Origin: Brevundimonas sp.
GTDB taxonomy: Bacteria; Pseudomonadota; Alphaproteobacteria; Caulobacterales; Caulobacteraceae
DNA length: 64,000 nt
Assembly (NCBI RefSeq): GCF_030656255.1
Contig: NZ_JAUSOE010000026.1
Location: 29,382 to 93,381 of the forward strand
Direction of reading: 5' to 3'
Position 1 is the first letter of the stretch; each line of letters opens with the position of its first letter. Made by a program: the position numbers and the translations under genes. This document shows positions 8,843-17,651 of the stretch, piece by piece. The notes beneath the pieces were generated by a model, which saw only the letters and a program-made list of their open reading frames with translations, was not told the origin of the DNA and made no database searches.

Positions 8843-9834
8843 CCCGGCCTCTGGTCCTGACGCTGGGCGAACCCGCCGGCGTCGGGCCGGAGATCGTGGC
8901 CGCCGCCTGGAACGCCCTGAAGACCGAGCCGCTGGCCTTCGCCGTCATCGGCGACGCGGATCTGCTCCGCGCTCAGGGCGTACTGGTGGTCGAAATCAAT
9001 ACCCCCGCCGATGCGGTCCAGCCTTTCGGGCGCGCCCTGCCGGTGATCCATCGGCCCTTGCCGGTCCCGGTCGAGGTCGGCCGTCCCGATCCGGCCAATG
9101 CGCCGGCCGTCGCCGACGGTATCGAAGAGGCCGTCAGTTTCGTCCTGTCCGGCGAGGCGTCCGGCCTTGTGACCGCGCCGATCGCCAAGGCTCCGATGTA
9201 CGCCTCGGGTTTCCGCTTTCCGGGCCATACCGAATTCATCGCCGAACTGACCGCCGACGCCCCCTATCCCGGCACGCGGGGGCCGGTGATGATGCTGGCG
9301 GCCAAGGATCTGCGCGCCTGTCTGGTCACGATCCATGTCGCCCTGGACCAGGTGGCCGAACTGATCACCGCAGATCGCGTGGCCCGCACCGCCCGCGTGG
9401 TCCACGAAAGCCTGAAGCGCGACTTCGCCATCGCTCGCCCGCGCCTAGCCATGGCCGCCCTAAACCCCCACGCCGGCGAAGGCGGCGCCCTGGGCCTGGA
9501 GGAGATCGAGATCCTGCGCCCGGTCGCCGCGCAACTGCGGGCCGAGGGGATCGACATCACCGACCCCAGGCCCGCCGACACCCTGTTCCACGACGAGGCG
9601 CGCGCGACCTATGACGCCGCCATCTGCATGTATCACGATCAGGCCCTGATCCCGGTCAAGACCCTGGACTTCTGGGGCGGGGTGAATGTCTCCCTGGGCC
9701 TGCCGATCATCCGCACCTCGCCCGATCACGGCACCGGTTTCGACATCGCCGGCCAGGGGATCGCCCGCGCCGACAGTCTGATCGCCGCCATTCGTCTGGC
9801 ATCGGAGATGGCGGCGGCCCGCGCCGCGCGCTAA
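8839..9834 (+). CDS. pdxA: 4-hydroxythreonine-4-phosphate dehydrogenase
   Basis: 331 residues. It oxidises 4-phosphohydroxy-L-threonine in the DXP-dependent pathway to pyridoxal phosphate. Characteristic blocks are LGEPAGVGPEI at the N-terminus, GHTEFIAEL, ALNPHAGEGGALGLEE, MYHDQALIPVKTLDFWGGVNVSLGLP and IIRTSPDHGTGFDIAG; the His residues of these blocks bind the metal. The start overlaps the surA stop by 4 nt and rsmA begins 8 nt after its stop. Confidence 0.95.
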   Translation: MTRPLVLTLGEPAGVGPEIVAAAWNALKTEPLAFAVIGDADLLRAQGVLVVEINTPADAVQPFGRALPVIHRPLPVPVEVGRPDPANAPAVADGIEEAVSFVLSGEASGLVTAPIAKAPMYASGFRFPGHTEFIAELTADAPYPGTRGPVMMLAAKDLRACLVTIHVALDQVAELITADRVARTARVVHESLKRDFAIARPRLAMAALNPHAGEGGALGLEEIEILRPVAAQLRAEGIDITDPRPADTLFHDEARATYDAAICMYHDQALIPVKTLDFWGGVNVSLGLPIIRTSPDHGTGFDIAGQGIARADSLIAAIRLASEMAAARAAR

Positions 9835-9842
9835 CAGGGCGT

Positions 9843-10652
9843 GTGACCGACCTTCCCTCCCTCCGCGAAACCCTCGACGCCCACGGCCTGCTGGCCAAGA
9901 AGAGCTTCGGCCAGCATTTCCTGCTGGACCTCAATGTGACGCGCAAGATCGTCCGCATGGCCGGGCCGTTCGACGGCCGCGCTGTGATCGAGGTCGGCCC
10001 CGGCCCTGGCGGCCTGACCCGCGCCCTGCTGGAATCCGACGCCGGTCCCGTGGTCCTGGTGGAAAAGGACCCGCGCTTCATCCCATTGCTGACCGAGTTG
10101 GATGACGGCTCCGGCCGCCTGACGATCGTCGAAGCCGACGCCCTGAAGGTGAAGGAGGCGGATTTGGTCTCCGGCCCGACCCATCTGGTCTCCAACCTGC
10201 CCTACAACGTCGGCACGCCCCTGCTGATCAAATGGCTGACCGGCCCTTGGCTGCCCCACAGCCTGACCTTGATGTTCCAGAAGGAAGTCGCCGAGCGCGT
10301 CGCCGCAGGGCCAGGCGAGGACGCCTACGGCCGTCTGGCGGTCATCTCCCAGGCCGTCTGCACCGCCCGCATCGTCATGCACCTGCCCGCCGCCGCCTTC
10401 ACCCCGCCGCCCAAGGTGGCCTCGGCCGTGGTCCATCTGGTCCCGCTGGACGAGCGCCCATCGCCTGAACGCCTGAAGAAGCTGGAACGCGTCACCGCCG
10501 CCGCCTTCGGCCAACGCCGCAAGATGCTGCGCTCCAGCCTGAAACAGCTGGGCGGCGCCGCCCTATGCGAGGCCGCAGGGATCGAGCCTGACGTGCGGGC
10601 GGAAACCGTGGACGTGGCGGGCTTCCTGCGTCTGGCGGATGCGCTGGCTTAA
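9843..10652 (+). CDS. rsmA: 16S rRNA (A1518/A1519-N6) dimethyltransferase
   Basis: 269 residues beginning with GTG at 9843. Contains the KsgA signatures: KKSFGQHFLLD, the SAM-binding loop VIEVGPGPGGLTRALLE, and the catalytic SNLPYNVGTPLL. It dimethylates two adjacent adenosines in the 3' helix of 16S rRNA during small-subunit maturation. Last gene of the lptF-rsmA run; the next gene differs in base composition. Confidence 0.95.
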   Translation: MTDLPSLRETLDAHGLLAKKSFGQHFLLDLNVTRKIVRMAGPFDGRAVIEVGPGPGGLTRALLESDAGPVVLVEKDPRFIPLLTELDDGSGRLTIVEADALKVKEADLVSGPTHLVSNLPYNVGTPLLIKWLTGPWLPHSLTLMFQKEVAERVAAGPGEDAYGRLAVISQAVCTARIVMHLPAAAFTPPPKVASAVVHLVPLDERPSPERLKKLERVTAAAFGQRRKMLRSSLKQLGGAALCEAAGIEPDVRAETVDVAGFLRLADALA

Positions 10653-10655
10653 GGC

Positions 10656-11120
10656 ATGGGCAACGTCGTCGATAAGGGACAGGGCAAAATGCCAATACGT
10701 CGCCGACATCGCTGGCCCAGGATCATATTCTACATCGTGATGGTTATCGCGCTGCTGGCTCAGTTTGCTCTGGAATCGTTCATCAGAGCTATGGGGCAAT
10801 CCTGCAACGTCTTGGCGGTCATGAAGGACACCCCGTGGTTCGCAGGCACGTCGAGCATAATCCTCCTCTTGTTCACGATCTATTGGGGAACGGGCGTTGC
10901 GCTAACAGCAATAGGTTACGCCTGTGCTCTGCACATCATCAATGCAGGCTTGATCAACATTGTGGTTCACGGCTCTTGGGGGTGCATTCTCAGTGAAAAC
11001 CCTAATTGGCTTGACGTCCATCCTACGCCGACAGGCTGGATAACGGTCACCATGGGCGTTCTGTGCCTGGGAATAGTCTGGTTTTTGTCCACGCTGGCTC
11101 AACGCCTTGAACGTAGGTGA
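10656..11120 (+). CDS. Hypothetical small membrane protein
   Basis: 154 residues from the ATG at 10656; a second ATG at 10689 may be the real start, since the first 11 residues look like a poor leader. It has a basic RRRHRWPR stretch followed by about four hydrophobic segments (IIFYIVMVIALLAQFAL, IILLLFTIYWGTGVALTAIGYA, a short one near AGLINIVVHG, and VTMGVLCLGIVWFLSTLA). It is visibly poorer in G+C than both neighbours and has no recognised domain. It sits 3 nt after rsmA and ends just before the aminotransferase. Possibly a recent insertion. Confidence 0.5.
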   Translation: MGNVVDKGQGKMPIRRRHRWPRIIFYIVMVIALLAQFALESFIRAMGQSCNVLAVMKDTPWFAGTSSIILLLFTIYWGTGVALTAIGYACALHIINAGLINIVVHGSWGCILSENPNWLDVHPTPTGWITVTMGVLCLGIVWFLSTLAQRLERR

Positions 11121-11124
11121 TCTG

Positions 11125-12267
11125 ATGACCGTCGAACCCTTCCGCGCCATCACCATCAGCCGCCTGGCGCACCAGCTGAAAGCGGAAGGCCGCTCGATCA
11201 TCCATATGGAGTTCGGCCAGCCCTCGACCGGCGCGCCCGCCGCGGCCATCGCCCGCGCGCATGAGGTGCTGGACGCCGACGCCATGGGTTATTGGGAAAG
11301 CCCCGATCTGCGCGCCCGGATCACTCGCCTGTATGACGACCGCTACGGCGTCACGGTCGATCCCGACCGCATCCTGCTGACCTGCGGCGCCTCCCCCGCC
11401 CTCGTCCTGGCGCTCAGCACCCGCTTCAGGCCGGGCGACCGCATCGCCCTGGCCCGCCCCGGCTATGTCGCCTATCGCAACACCCTGCGCGCCCTGCACC
11501 TGGAGCCGGTCGAGATCGCCTGCGGACCCGAAACCCGGTTTCAACTGACCGCCACCCAGCTCCAGGCGCTGGATCCGGCCCCCGCCGGCGTCATTATCGC
11601 CAGCCCCGCCAATCCGACCGGCACCGTCATCCCCGACGCCGAACTCGCCGCCATCGCCGAGGTCTGTCGCGCGCGCGACATCGCCATCGTCTCCGACGAG
11701 ATCTACCACGGCCTGTCTTATGTCGGCCCGACCCCGTCGATGCTGCAGTTCGCGCCCGACGCCATGGTGATCAACAGCTTCTCCAAATACTGGAGCATGG
11801 CCGGCTGGCGACTGGGTTGGCTGCTGGTTCCCGAGGGCCTGATCGACGCCGCCCGCGCCTATATCGGCAATATGTTCCTGACCCCGCCCAGCCTCAGCCA
11901 GCATGCAGGCCGGGTGGCCATGGACGCGGTGGATGAGCTGGAAGCCCATATCGACACCTATCGACGCAATCGCCAGCTGATGCTGGACGCCCTACCCGCC
12001 CTGGGTCTGCAGAAGATCGCGCCGCCAGACGGCGCCTTCTACATCTGGGCCGACATCGGCCATCTGACCGACGACAGCGTGGCCTTCTGCGAAGATCTGT
12101 TGCGCGACACCGGGGTGGCCACGGCGCCCGGCGTCGATTTTGACCCCGTCGACGGCCACCGTTTCATTCGGTTCAGCTTCGCCGTCTCGACGCCCGAGAT
12201 CGAAACAGCCCTGGCGCGGTTGATTCCCTGGTTCGCGAATCGCGCACACGGCACCATGCCGGAATAG
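11125..12267 (+). CDS. PLP-dependent aminotransferase, class I/II
   Basis: 380 residues from the ATG at 11125, which has an AGGTGA ribosome-binding site; an upstream ATG at 11107 is in the same frame. Fold-type I blocks: FGQPSTGAPAAAI, ILLTCGASPALVLAL, the substrate loop ASPANPTGT, SDEIYHGLSY, and the PLP lysine in NSFSKYWSMAGWRLGWL. Substrate not determinable from sequence; members of this group act on aspartate, alanine or aromatic amino acids. Stands at the end of the plus-strand run, with a 139-bp gap to the convergent gmk. Confidence 0.85.
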   Translation: MTVEPFRAITISRLAHQLKAEGRSIIHMEFGQPSTGAPAAAIARAHEVLDADAMGYWESPDLRARITRLYDDRYGVTVDPDRILLTCGASPALVLALSTRFRPGDRIALARPGYVAYRNTLRALHLEPVEIACGPETRFQLTATQLQALDPAPAGVIIASPANPTGTVIPDAELAAIAEVCRARDIAIVSDEIYHGLSYVGPTPSMLQFAPDAMVINSFSKYWSMAGWRLGWLLVPEGLIDAARAYIGNMFLTPPSLSQHAGRVAMDAVDELEAHIDTYRRNRQLMLDALPALGLQKIAPPDGAFYIWADIGHLTDDSVAFCEDLLRDTGVATAPGVDFDPVDGHRFIRFSFAVSTPEIETALARLIPWFANRAHGTMPE

Positions 12268-12406
12268 GCGCGCCTCCGTAGGCAATCTTCCCTACAGGCG
12301 AGTTCACCCTCTGGAAGCCGTGACCCCGCTAAGGTCTGAACAGTGGCGTAGAAGACGGCATCGCGACGGGTTGTTCCCCCCCGACCTTCGCGGTGCCGTT
12401 CTTAAG

Positions 12407-13048
12407 TCAGACGGCTTCGCGCAGCAGGGCCGCCTTGTAGTCGTCCACCCACAGATTGCGGAACCGGCACGACCGTTCGGCATGATAGATGTGGGCCAGT
12501 TCGGCGTACGACCGGTCGAAATCCTCGTTCACGATCACATAGTCGAAGGCGTCGCAGTGTTCGATCTCACCCTTGGCGTTGGCCACGCGGCGTTCGATCA
12601 CGTCATCGGCGTCCTGCGACCGCGTCACCAGCCGGCGGCGCAGCTCTTCCAGGCTGGGCGGCAGGATGAAGACACGCACGGCGTCCTCCGGGCATTTCTC
12701 GGCCACGTCGCGGGCGCCCTGCCAGTCGATGTCGAACAGCACGTCCCGTCCCTCGGCCAGGGCCCGGTCCACCGGCGCGCGCGGGCTGCCGTAGCGATTG
12801 CCGTGGACATCGGCCCATTCCAGGAAGGCGTCGGCGTCGATCAGTTTCTGGAACCGCGCGTGATCGACGAAATGATAGTCGCGACCATCGACCTCGCCCG
12901 GACGAATGTCCCGCGTCGTCATGGAGACCGACAGCTCCAGCCCGCCGTGGTCCGCCATCAACCGGCGGCACAGCGACGTCTTGCCCGCGCCCGAAGGGCT
13001 GGCGACGATCAGGAGGACGCCCCGGCGGGGCGTGCGTTCATTCGACAT
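12407..13048 (-). CDS. gmk: Guanylate kinase
   Basis: 213 residues from the ATG at 13048, overlapping yicC by 11 nt; a start at 13063 is possible. The P-loop is ASPSGAGKTSL. The GMP-binding region reads SVSMTTRDIRPGEVDGRDYHFVD and FLEWADVHGNRYGSP, and DIDWQGARDVAEKCPEDAVRVFILPP follows. It makes GDP from GMP and ATP. The yicC-gmk pairing is common in alphaproteobacteria. Confidence 0.95.
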   Translation of the reverse strand: MSNERTPRRGVLLIVASPSGAGKTSLCRRLMADHGGLELSVSMTTRDIRPGEVDGRDYHFVDHARFQKLIDADAFLEWADVHGNRYGSPRAPVDRALAEGRDVLFDIDWQGARDVAEKCPEDAVRVFILPPSLEELRRRLVTRSQDADDVIERRVANAKGEIEHCDAFDYVIVNEDFDRSYAELAHIYHAERSCRFRNLWVDDYKAALLREAV

Positions 13049-13922
13049 TCTGGACCTGTTCACGCAACTGTTCGATGACGGCCTTCAGTTCGAGGCCGAT
13101 TCCGGTGAGCGCGGTCGTAGCCGATTTCGAGCAGAGCGTGTTGGCCTCACGCATGAATTCCTGCATCAGAAAGTCGAGTTTTCGCCCCGCGGGCACTGAG
13201 ACCAGCAGCTGGCGGGCCGCGTCGATATGGGCCGCCAGACGATCAAGCTCCTCACGCACATCCGCCTTGGTCGCCAGGGCCGCCGCTTCGAGGAAGATTC
13301 GGTCTTCCAGGCCCAGCGCATCCGGGGCCAGTTCGGACATGCGGCGGCTGAACCGATCGCGGATGGCGACGACCTGTGCCGTGGCCTCGCTTTCTGCCTG
13401 GACCACCAGAGCCTCGATTCGGCGGATGAACTCTTCCAGCACCGGCGTCAGCTGCGCGCCTTCGCCCTCGCGCGAGGCCTTCAGAGCGTCCAGGGCCGCT
13501 TCGACCGTTCCGGCCATGGCGGCTTCCAGGACGGCGCGGGCTTCGGGGTCGTCCACCTCTTCCGGCGCCTCGATCACCCCACGCAGGGCCAGAAGGCCGT
13601 CAGCGGACGGCGGGGTCGCCCCGTCCTCGGCCAGCTCATTGGCGAGGGTCAGATAGCGGGCCAGGACCGCCGCATTGATGGTGACCGCAGCCTCGCCGGC
13701 CTCGGTTCTTTTGGCCTGGACGCCGATCGTGACCTGCCCGCGGGCCAGACGCGCCTGGGCCGCCGCCTTGGCGGCCCGTTCCAGACCATCAAAACCATTG
13801 GGGCCGCGGAACCGGACCTCCAGATTGCGGCCGTTGACCGAGCGGGCCTCAACCGACCAGGTCCAGCCCTCGCCCGCCCCATCCGCCCGGCCGAAGCCGG
13901 TCATGCCGGACAGGCGGGTCAT
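13038..13922 (-). CDS. yicC: YicC family endoribonuclease-like protein
   Basis: 294 residues, typical for the family. It opens with MTRLSGMTGFGRADGAGEGWTWSVEARSVNGRNLEVRFRGP and closes with the conserved LDFLMQEFMREANTLCSKS and IGLELKAVIEQLREQVQNVE. YicC proteins are described as stress-induced endoribonucleases. The gene overlaps mltG by 4 nt at its start and gmk at its end, so the three are coupled. Confidence 0.9.
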   Translation of the reverse strand: MTRLSGMTGFGRADGAGEGWTWSVEARSVNGRNLEVRFRGPNGFDGLERAAKAAAQARLARGQVTIGVQAKRTEAGEAAVTINAAVLARYLTLANELAEDGATPPSADGLLALRGVIEAPEEVDDPEARAVLEAAMAGTVEAALDALKASREGEGAQLTPVLEEFIRRIEALVVQAESEATAQVVAIRDRFSRRMSELAPDALGLEDRIFLEAAALATKADVREELDRLAAHIDAARQLLVSVPAGRKLDFLMQEFMREANTLCSKSATTALTGIGLELKAVIEQLREQVQNVE

Positions 13923-15070
13923 TGCACGCCTCGCGTGGCGCCGGCGGGCAGGGTCAGGGTCGCCTGTCCGGGCGTCTGAGGCGTCGGCTCGGCCGGGTCC
14001 GCCATCGGGGCGGCGCTTGTTCCCGGCGCGACCGGGGCCGCCGCCTCGGGCGGCAATCCCGCCTTCTGACGCTCGATCTGACGCCAGCGGGCGACATTGC
14101 GCAGATGCTCTTCATAGGTGGCGGCGAAGGCGTGACCACCCGATCCGTCGGCGACGAAGAACAAGGCTTGTTCGGCGGGCGGGTTCAGCACGGCCTGCAG
14201 CGCCTCCTTGCCCGGATTGGCGATGGGCGTCGGCGGCAGGCCGTCGATCTGATAAGTGTTCCAAGGCGTCCGACGGTCCAGTTCCGACCGGCGGATGCCG
14301 CGCCCCAGGGGAAGACCCTGGGTAATGCCGTAGACGATGGTCGGATCGCTCTCCAGCCGCATCCCTTGACGCAGCCGATTGGAGAAGACGGCCGCCACAC
14401 GCGGGCGTTCGGCCGCCAGACCGGTCTCCTTTTCGACGATGGAGGCCAGGATCACCGCCTCTTCGGGGTTTCGCACAACCGTTCCCGGTCCTCGCTGGGC
14501 CCACAGGAGACGAAGATTTTCGCTGGCGGCCCGCTGCATCCGGTCGATCACCGACTGGCGCGTATCGCCCCGCGCGATCTCATAGGTGTCAGGCCACAGG
14601 CTGCCTTCTTCCGGCAGGACCTCGACCGTGCCGGTCAGCACCGGCTCCTTACGCAGAATGTCCAGCGCCTGGGCCGACGACCAGCCCTCGGGCAGGGTCA
14701 CGAAATGGCGCACGACCCGGCCGTCGACCAGCAGTTTCAACACGCCGCCAAGCGAGGTCCCGGACGGAACCTCATATTCCCCGGCGCGCAGCCTGCGGTC
14801 CGCGCCGGTGAAAGTCGCCGCCGCCTTGAACAGGTCGGTCGAGCGGATCACCCCCGCCGCCTTTAGCTGAGCGGCTATGGCCGAGACGCCAGACCCGCTG
14901 GCCAGGGTCACGACCGTGCGGTCTCCCTGACGGGCGCCGGGGCCGGGGCCGTAGTAGACGCCCCAGACTATGGCCAGGGCGGCGATCAGGAACAGGCTGA
15001 ACGTCGCCGAGGCGGTCAGCAAGGTCACCGTCAGACCCGAACGCTTTTCCACCCGCCCCCGTCCGAACAT
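13919..15070 (-). CDS. mltG: Endolytic peptidoglycan transglycosylase MltG
   Basis: 383 residues with one N-terminal membrane segment (LLTASATFSLFLIAALAIVWGVYY) and a LysM-like region at about 50-110. The YceG catalytic domain carries the Glu of ILASIVEKETGLAAERP, then FSNRLRQGMRLESDPTIVYG and NTYQIDGLPPTPIANPG. It cleaves nascent glycan strands at the inner membrane. The C-terminal 50 residues are a Pro/Ala-rich tail without an obvious fold. Starts 1 nt after the fabF stop. Confidence 0.92.
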   Translation of the reverse strand: MFGRGRVEKRSGLTVTLLTASATFSLFLIAALAIVWGVYYGPGPGARQGDRTVVTLASGSGVSAIAAQLKAAGVIRSTDLFKAAATFTGADRRLRAGEYEVPSGTSLGGVLKLLVDGRVVRHFVTLPEGWSSAQALDILRKEPVLTGTVEVLPEEGSLWPDTYEIARGDTRQSVIDRMQRAASENLRLLWAQRGPGTVVRNPEEAVILASIVEKETGLAAERPRVAAVFSNRLRQGMRLESDPTIVYGITQGLPLGRGIRRSELDRRTPWNTYQIDGLPPTPIANPGKEALQAVLNPPAEQALFFVADGSGGHAFAATYEEHLRNVARWRQIERQKAGLPPEAAAPVAPGTSAAPMADPAEPTPQTPGQATLTLPAGATRGVQ

Positions 15071-15071
15071 G

Positions 15072-16343
15072 TCAGTCGACCTTCTTGAAGATCACCGAGG
15101 CGTTGGTGCCCCCGAAGCCGAAACTGTTGGACATGGCGACGTCGATCTTCATCGGCTTGGCCTTGTTCGGGACCAGGTCGATCGGCGTCTCCATCTCCGG
15201 ATCGTCCAGATTGATCGTCGGCGGCGCCACCTGATCCCGGATCGCCAGGACGCAGAAGGCCGCTTCGATGGCCCCGGCGGCGCCCAACAGGTGGCCGGTC
15301 ATCGACTTGGTCGAGCTGACGGCCAGGTTCTGAGCGTGATCCCCGACCAGACCCTCGATCCCCTTCAGCTCGATCCAGTCCGCCATGGTCGAGGTGCCGT
15401 GGGCGTTGACATAGTCGAGGTCCGACGGCTGCATGCCCGCCCGTTTCAGCGCCATCTTCATGGCCCGCACCCCGCCTTCGCCGTCCTCGGATGGGGCGGT
15501 GATATGGTGGGCGTCGCCGCTCATGCCGTAGCCCACGACCTCGGCGTAGATCTTGGCCCCCCGCGCCTTGGCGTGTTCGTATTCCTCCAGCACCAGGATC
15601 CCGGCGCCCTCGCCCATGATGAAGCCGGCGTGGCCACGGTCATAGGGACGAGACGCCTTGTCCGGCGTGTCGTTATAGGCGGTGCACAGGGCCTTGCAGG
15701 CCAGGAAGCCGGCGATGCCCAGCGGCACGACCGAGCTTTCCGCCCCGCCCGCCACCATCACATCGGCGTCGTCCAGGGCGATCATCCGGGCCGCATCGCC
15801 GATGGCGTGGGCGCCGGTGGCGCAGGCGGTGACGACCGCATGGTTTGGCCCCTTCAGGCCATGGCGGATCGAGATCTGACCGCCGGCCAGATTGATCAGG
15901 GCGCTGGGGATGAAGAAGGGGCTGACGCGGCGCACCCCCTGTTCCTTCAGCACGATGGCCGTCTCGGCGATGGCGCCCAGGCCGCCGATGCCGGAGCCGA
16001 CCATGACGCCGGTCCGTTCCTTGTCTTCGTCGGTCTCGGGCTTCCAGTTCGCGTCGGCCAGGGCCTCGTCCGCCGCCGCGATGGCGTACAGGATGAAGTC
16101 GTCGACGCGCTTGCGGTCCTTGACCGACATGATCTTCTCAGGGTCGAAGTCGCCTTCGCCGCCGCCGCCGCGCCCATCGACGCTCGGCACTTCGCCGGCG
16201 ATAGTGCAGCCATAGCCCGTGGTGTCGAAGGCGGTGATCGGGCGGATGCCCGACCGTCCCTCGACGATGCCCTTCCAGCTCTTCTCGACACCCCAACCCA
16301 GGGGGGTCAGCAGACCGATGCCCGTAACGACGACGCGGCGCAT
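15072..16343 (-). CDS. fabF: 3-oxoacyl-[acyl-carrier-protein] synthase II
   Basis: 423 residues from MRRVVVTGIGLLTPLGWG at 16343. The catalytic Cys lies in VVTACATGAHAIG and the two His in NAHGTSTMADWIE and STKSMTGHLLGAAGA; the C-terminus has NSFGFGGTNASVIF. It condenses malonyl-ACP with acyl-ACP in fatty acid elongation. It is separated from acpP by a strong terminator-like hairpin (16418-16454), so it probably has partly independent transcription. Confidence 0.95.
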   Translation of the reverse strand: MRRVVVTGIGLLTPLGWGVEKSWKGIVEGRSGIRPITAFDTTGYGCTIAGEVPSVDGRGGGGEGDFDPEKIMSVKDRKRVDDFILYAIAAADEALADANWKPETDEDKERTGVMVGSGIGGLGAIAETAIVLKEQGVRRVSPFFIPSALINLAGGQISIRHGLKGPNHAVVTACATGAHAIGDAARMIALDDADVMVAGGAESSVVPLGIAGFLACKALCTAYNDTPDKASRPYDRGHAGFIMGEGAGILVLEEYEHAKARGAKIYAEVVGYGMSGDAHHITAPSEDGEGGVRAMKMALKRAGMQPSDLDYVNAHGTSTMADWIELKGIEGLVGDHAQNLAVSSTKSMTGHLLGAAGAIEAAFCVLAIRDQVAPPTINLDDPEMETPIDLVPNKAKPMKIDVAMSNSFGFGGTNASVIFKKVD

Positions 16344-16417
16344 GGTGCGTGCTCCTAAAATTCTCCAGTCCGAACCCGGAGAATCACTTCGGATTCGCAT
16401 GGGTCAGAAACAGTAAA

Positions 16418-16454
16418 GGCCGCCGGGCGACTCCGCTAGGAGCGCCGGGCGGCC
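16418..16454 (-). terminator. Rho-independent terminator behind acpP
   Basis: A GC-rich hairpin (arms 16418-16429 and 16443-16454, one mismatch, with further pairing in the loop), followed in the minus direction by TTT. It lies 45 nt downstream of the acpP stop and 75 nt before the fabF start. It probably terminates or attenuates acpP transcripts, so that the abundant ACP message is made in excess over fabF. Confidence 0.7.
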
Positions 16455-16498
16455 CTGTGAACCGTCGGCCCTATCGGGCCGCCAGTCGGGGGCTGAAA

Positions 16499-16738
16499 TC
16501 AGCCGGCCGACTTTTCGTCGATGAACTTGACCGCATCGCCGACCGTCTGGATGTGCTCGGCGGCGTCATCCGGGATCTCGATGTCGAATTCTTCTTCGAA
16601 GGCCATCACCAGCTCGACGTTGTCGAGCGAGTCGGCGCCCAGGTCGTCGATGAAGCTGGCCTTTTCCGTGACCTTGTCCGGATCGGCGTCCAGATGGTCG
16701 ATGACGATCTTGCGAACGCGCTCGAGGGTGTCGGACAT
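16499..16738 (-). CDS. acpP: Acyl carrier protein
   Basis: 79 residues, highly acidic. The phosphopantetheine attachment Ser lies in [19 protein letters not shown], and the C-terminus is [20 protein letters not shown]. It shuttles acyl chains as a thioester for fatty acid and lipid A synthesis. Flanked by a 169-bp upstream region with a 10-bp inverted repeat and a terminator hairpin downstream. Confidence 0.97.
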   Translation of the reverse strand: MSDTLERVRKIVIDHLDADPDKVTEKASFIDDLGADSLDNVELVMAFEEEFDIEIPDDAAEHIQTVGDAVKFIDEKSAG

Positions 16739-16821
16739 GAGTGTCTCTCTGCCTGTTTAAAATCGCCGTAGAGGCGGGGTAACTTCGAAATCGCCGTCTC
16801 ACGGCAGCGAAGGCGACGCAA

Positions 16822-16875
16822 GCCCGAAAGCCCGAACCGCCGTTGCATCCAGCCCTTTAGCACAGGCTTTCGGGC
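16822..16875. repeat. 10-bp perfect inverted repeat in the fabG-acpP gap
   Basis: Arms GCCCGAAAGC (16822-16831) and GCTTTCGGGC (16866-16875) are separated by 34 nt. They lie between the fabG stop (16908) and the acpP start (16738). This could be an intergenic hairpin that limits read-through from fabG, or part of the acpP leader. No T-run follows, so a terminator role is uncertain. Confidence 0.45.
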
Positions 16876-16907
16876 AAGAAATAGTCTGTTGAATTTCGTG
16901 ATCGCGA

Positions 16908-17651
16908 TCAGATCATCGCCATGCCGCCGTTCACATGCAGGGTCTGGCCCGTCACATAGGCCGCTTCGTTCGACGACAGATAGACGGCGGCGGCCGCGAT
17001 CTCGTCCCCCGTGCCCAGCCGACCAGCCGGAATCCGGCCCAGAATGGTCTCGCGCTGCTGCTCGTTCAGCACATCGGTCATCGGCGAGGCGATGAAGCCC
17101 GGCGCGATACAGTTGACGGTGATGCCGCGCGATCCGACCTCCTGCGCCAGCGACTTGGAGAAGCCGATCATCCCGGCCTTGGACGCCGAATAATTGGTCT
17201 GACCCGGATTGCCGGTCACGCCGACGACCGAGGTAACGCCGATGATTCGCCCCGAACGCCGCTTCATCATCCCCTTCACCGCCGCGCGAGTCAGGCGGAA
17301 ATAGCTCTCCAGATTGATCTGGATGACCGACTGGAAGTCCTCGTCCTTCATCCGCATCAGCAGGCCGTCCTTGGTGATGCCCGCATTGGCCACCAGGATG
17401 TCCAGCGGCGCGCCCGCCGCCGCCTCTGCCGCCGCGACCAGATTGTCGACCGACTCGGGGTCCGACAGGTTCGCCGTCGCAAAATGCGCCCGCTCCCCCA
17501 GGTCCTTGGCCAGATCCGCCAGCACCGCCTCGCGCGTGCCCGACAGCACCACGGTCGCGCCCTGGGCGTGCAGCGCCCGCGCCACCGCCCCGCCGATCCC
17601 GCCCGTCGCGCCGGTCACCAGCGCGGTCTTGCCTGCAAGATTGAACATCAT
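16908..17651 (-). CDS. fabG: 3-oxoacyl-[acyl-carrier-protein] reductase
   Basis: 247 residues. SDR signatures: ALVTGATGGIGGAVARAL (NADPH loop), LVANAGITKDG, the catalytic Ser in VTSVVG, and YSASKAGMIGFSKSLA. It reduces the ketoacyl-ACP intermediate in each elongation round. Two start codons are in tandem (ATGATG at 17651/17648); the rhomboid gene's TGA overlaps them and its 3' end supplies the GGAGGA ribosome-binding site, so the two are coupled. Confidence 0.95.
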   Translation of the reverse strand: MMFNLAGKTALVTGATGGIGGAVARALHAQGATVVLSGTREAVLADLAKDLGERAHFATANLSDPESVDNLVAAAEAAAGAPLDILVANAGITKDGLLMRMKDEDFQSVIQINLESYFRLTRAAVKGMMKRRSGRIIGVTSVVGVTGNPGQTNYSASKAGMIGFSKSLAQEVGSRGITVNCIAPGFIASPMTDVLNEQQRETILGRIPAGRLGTGDEIAAAAVYLSSNEAAYVTGQTLHVNGGMAMI

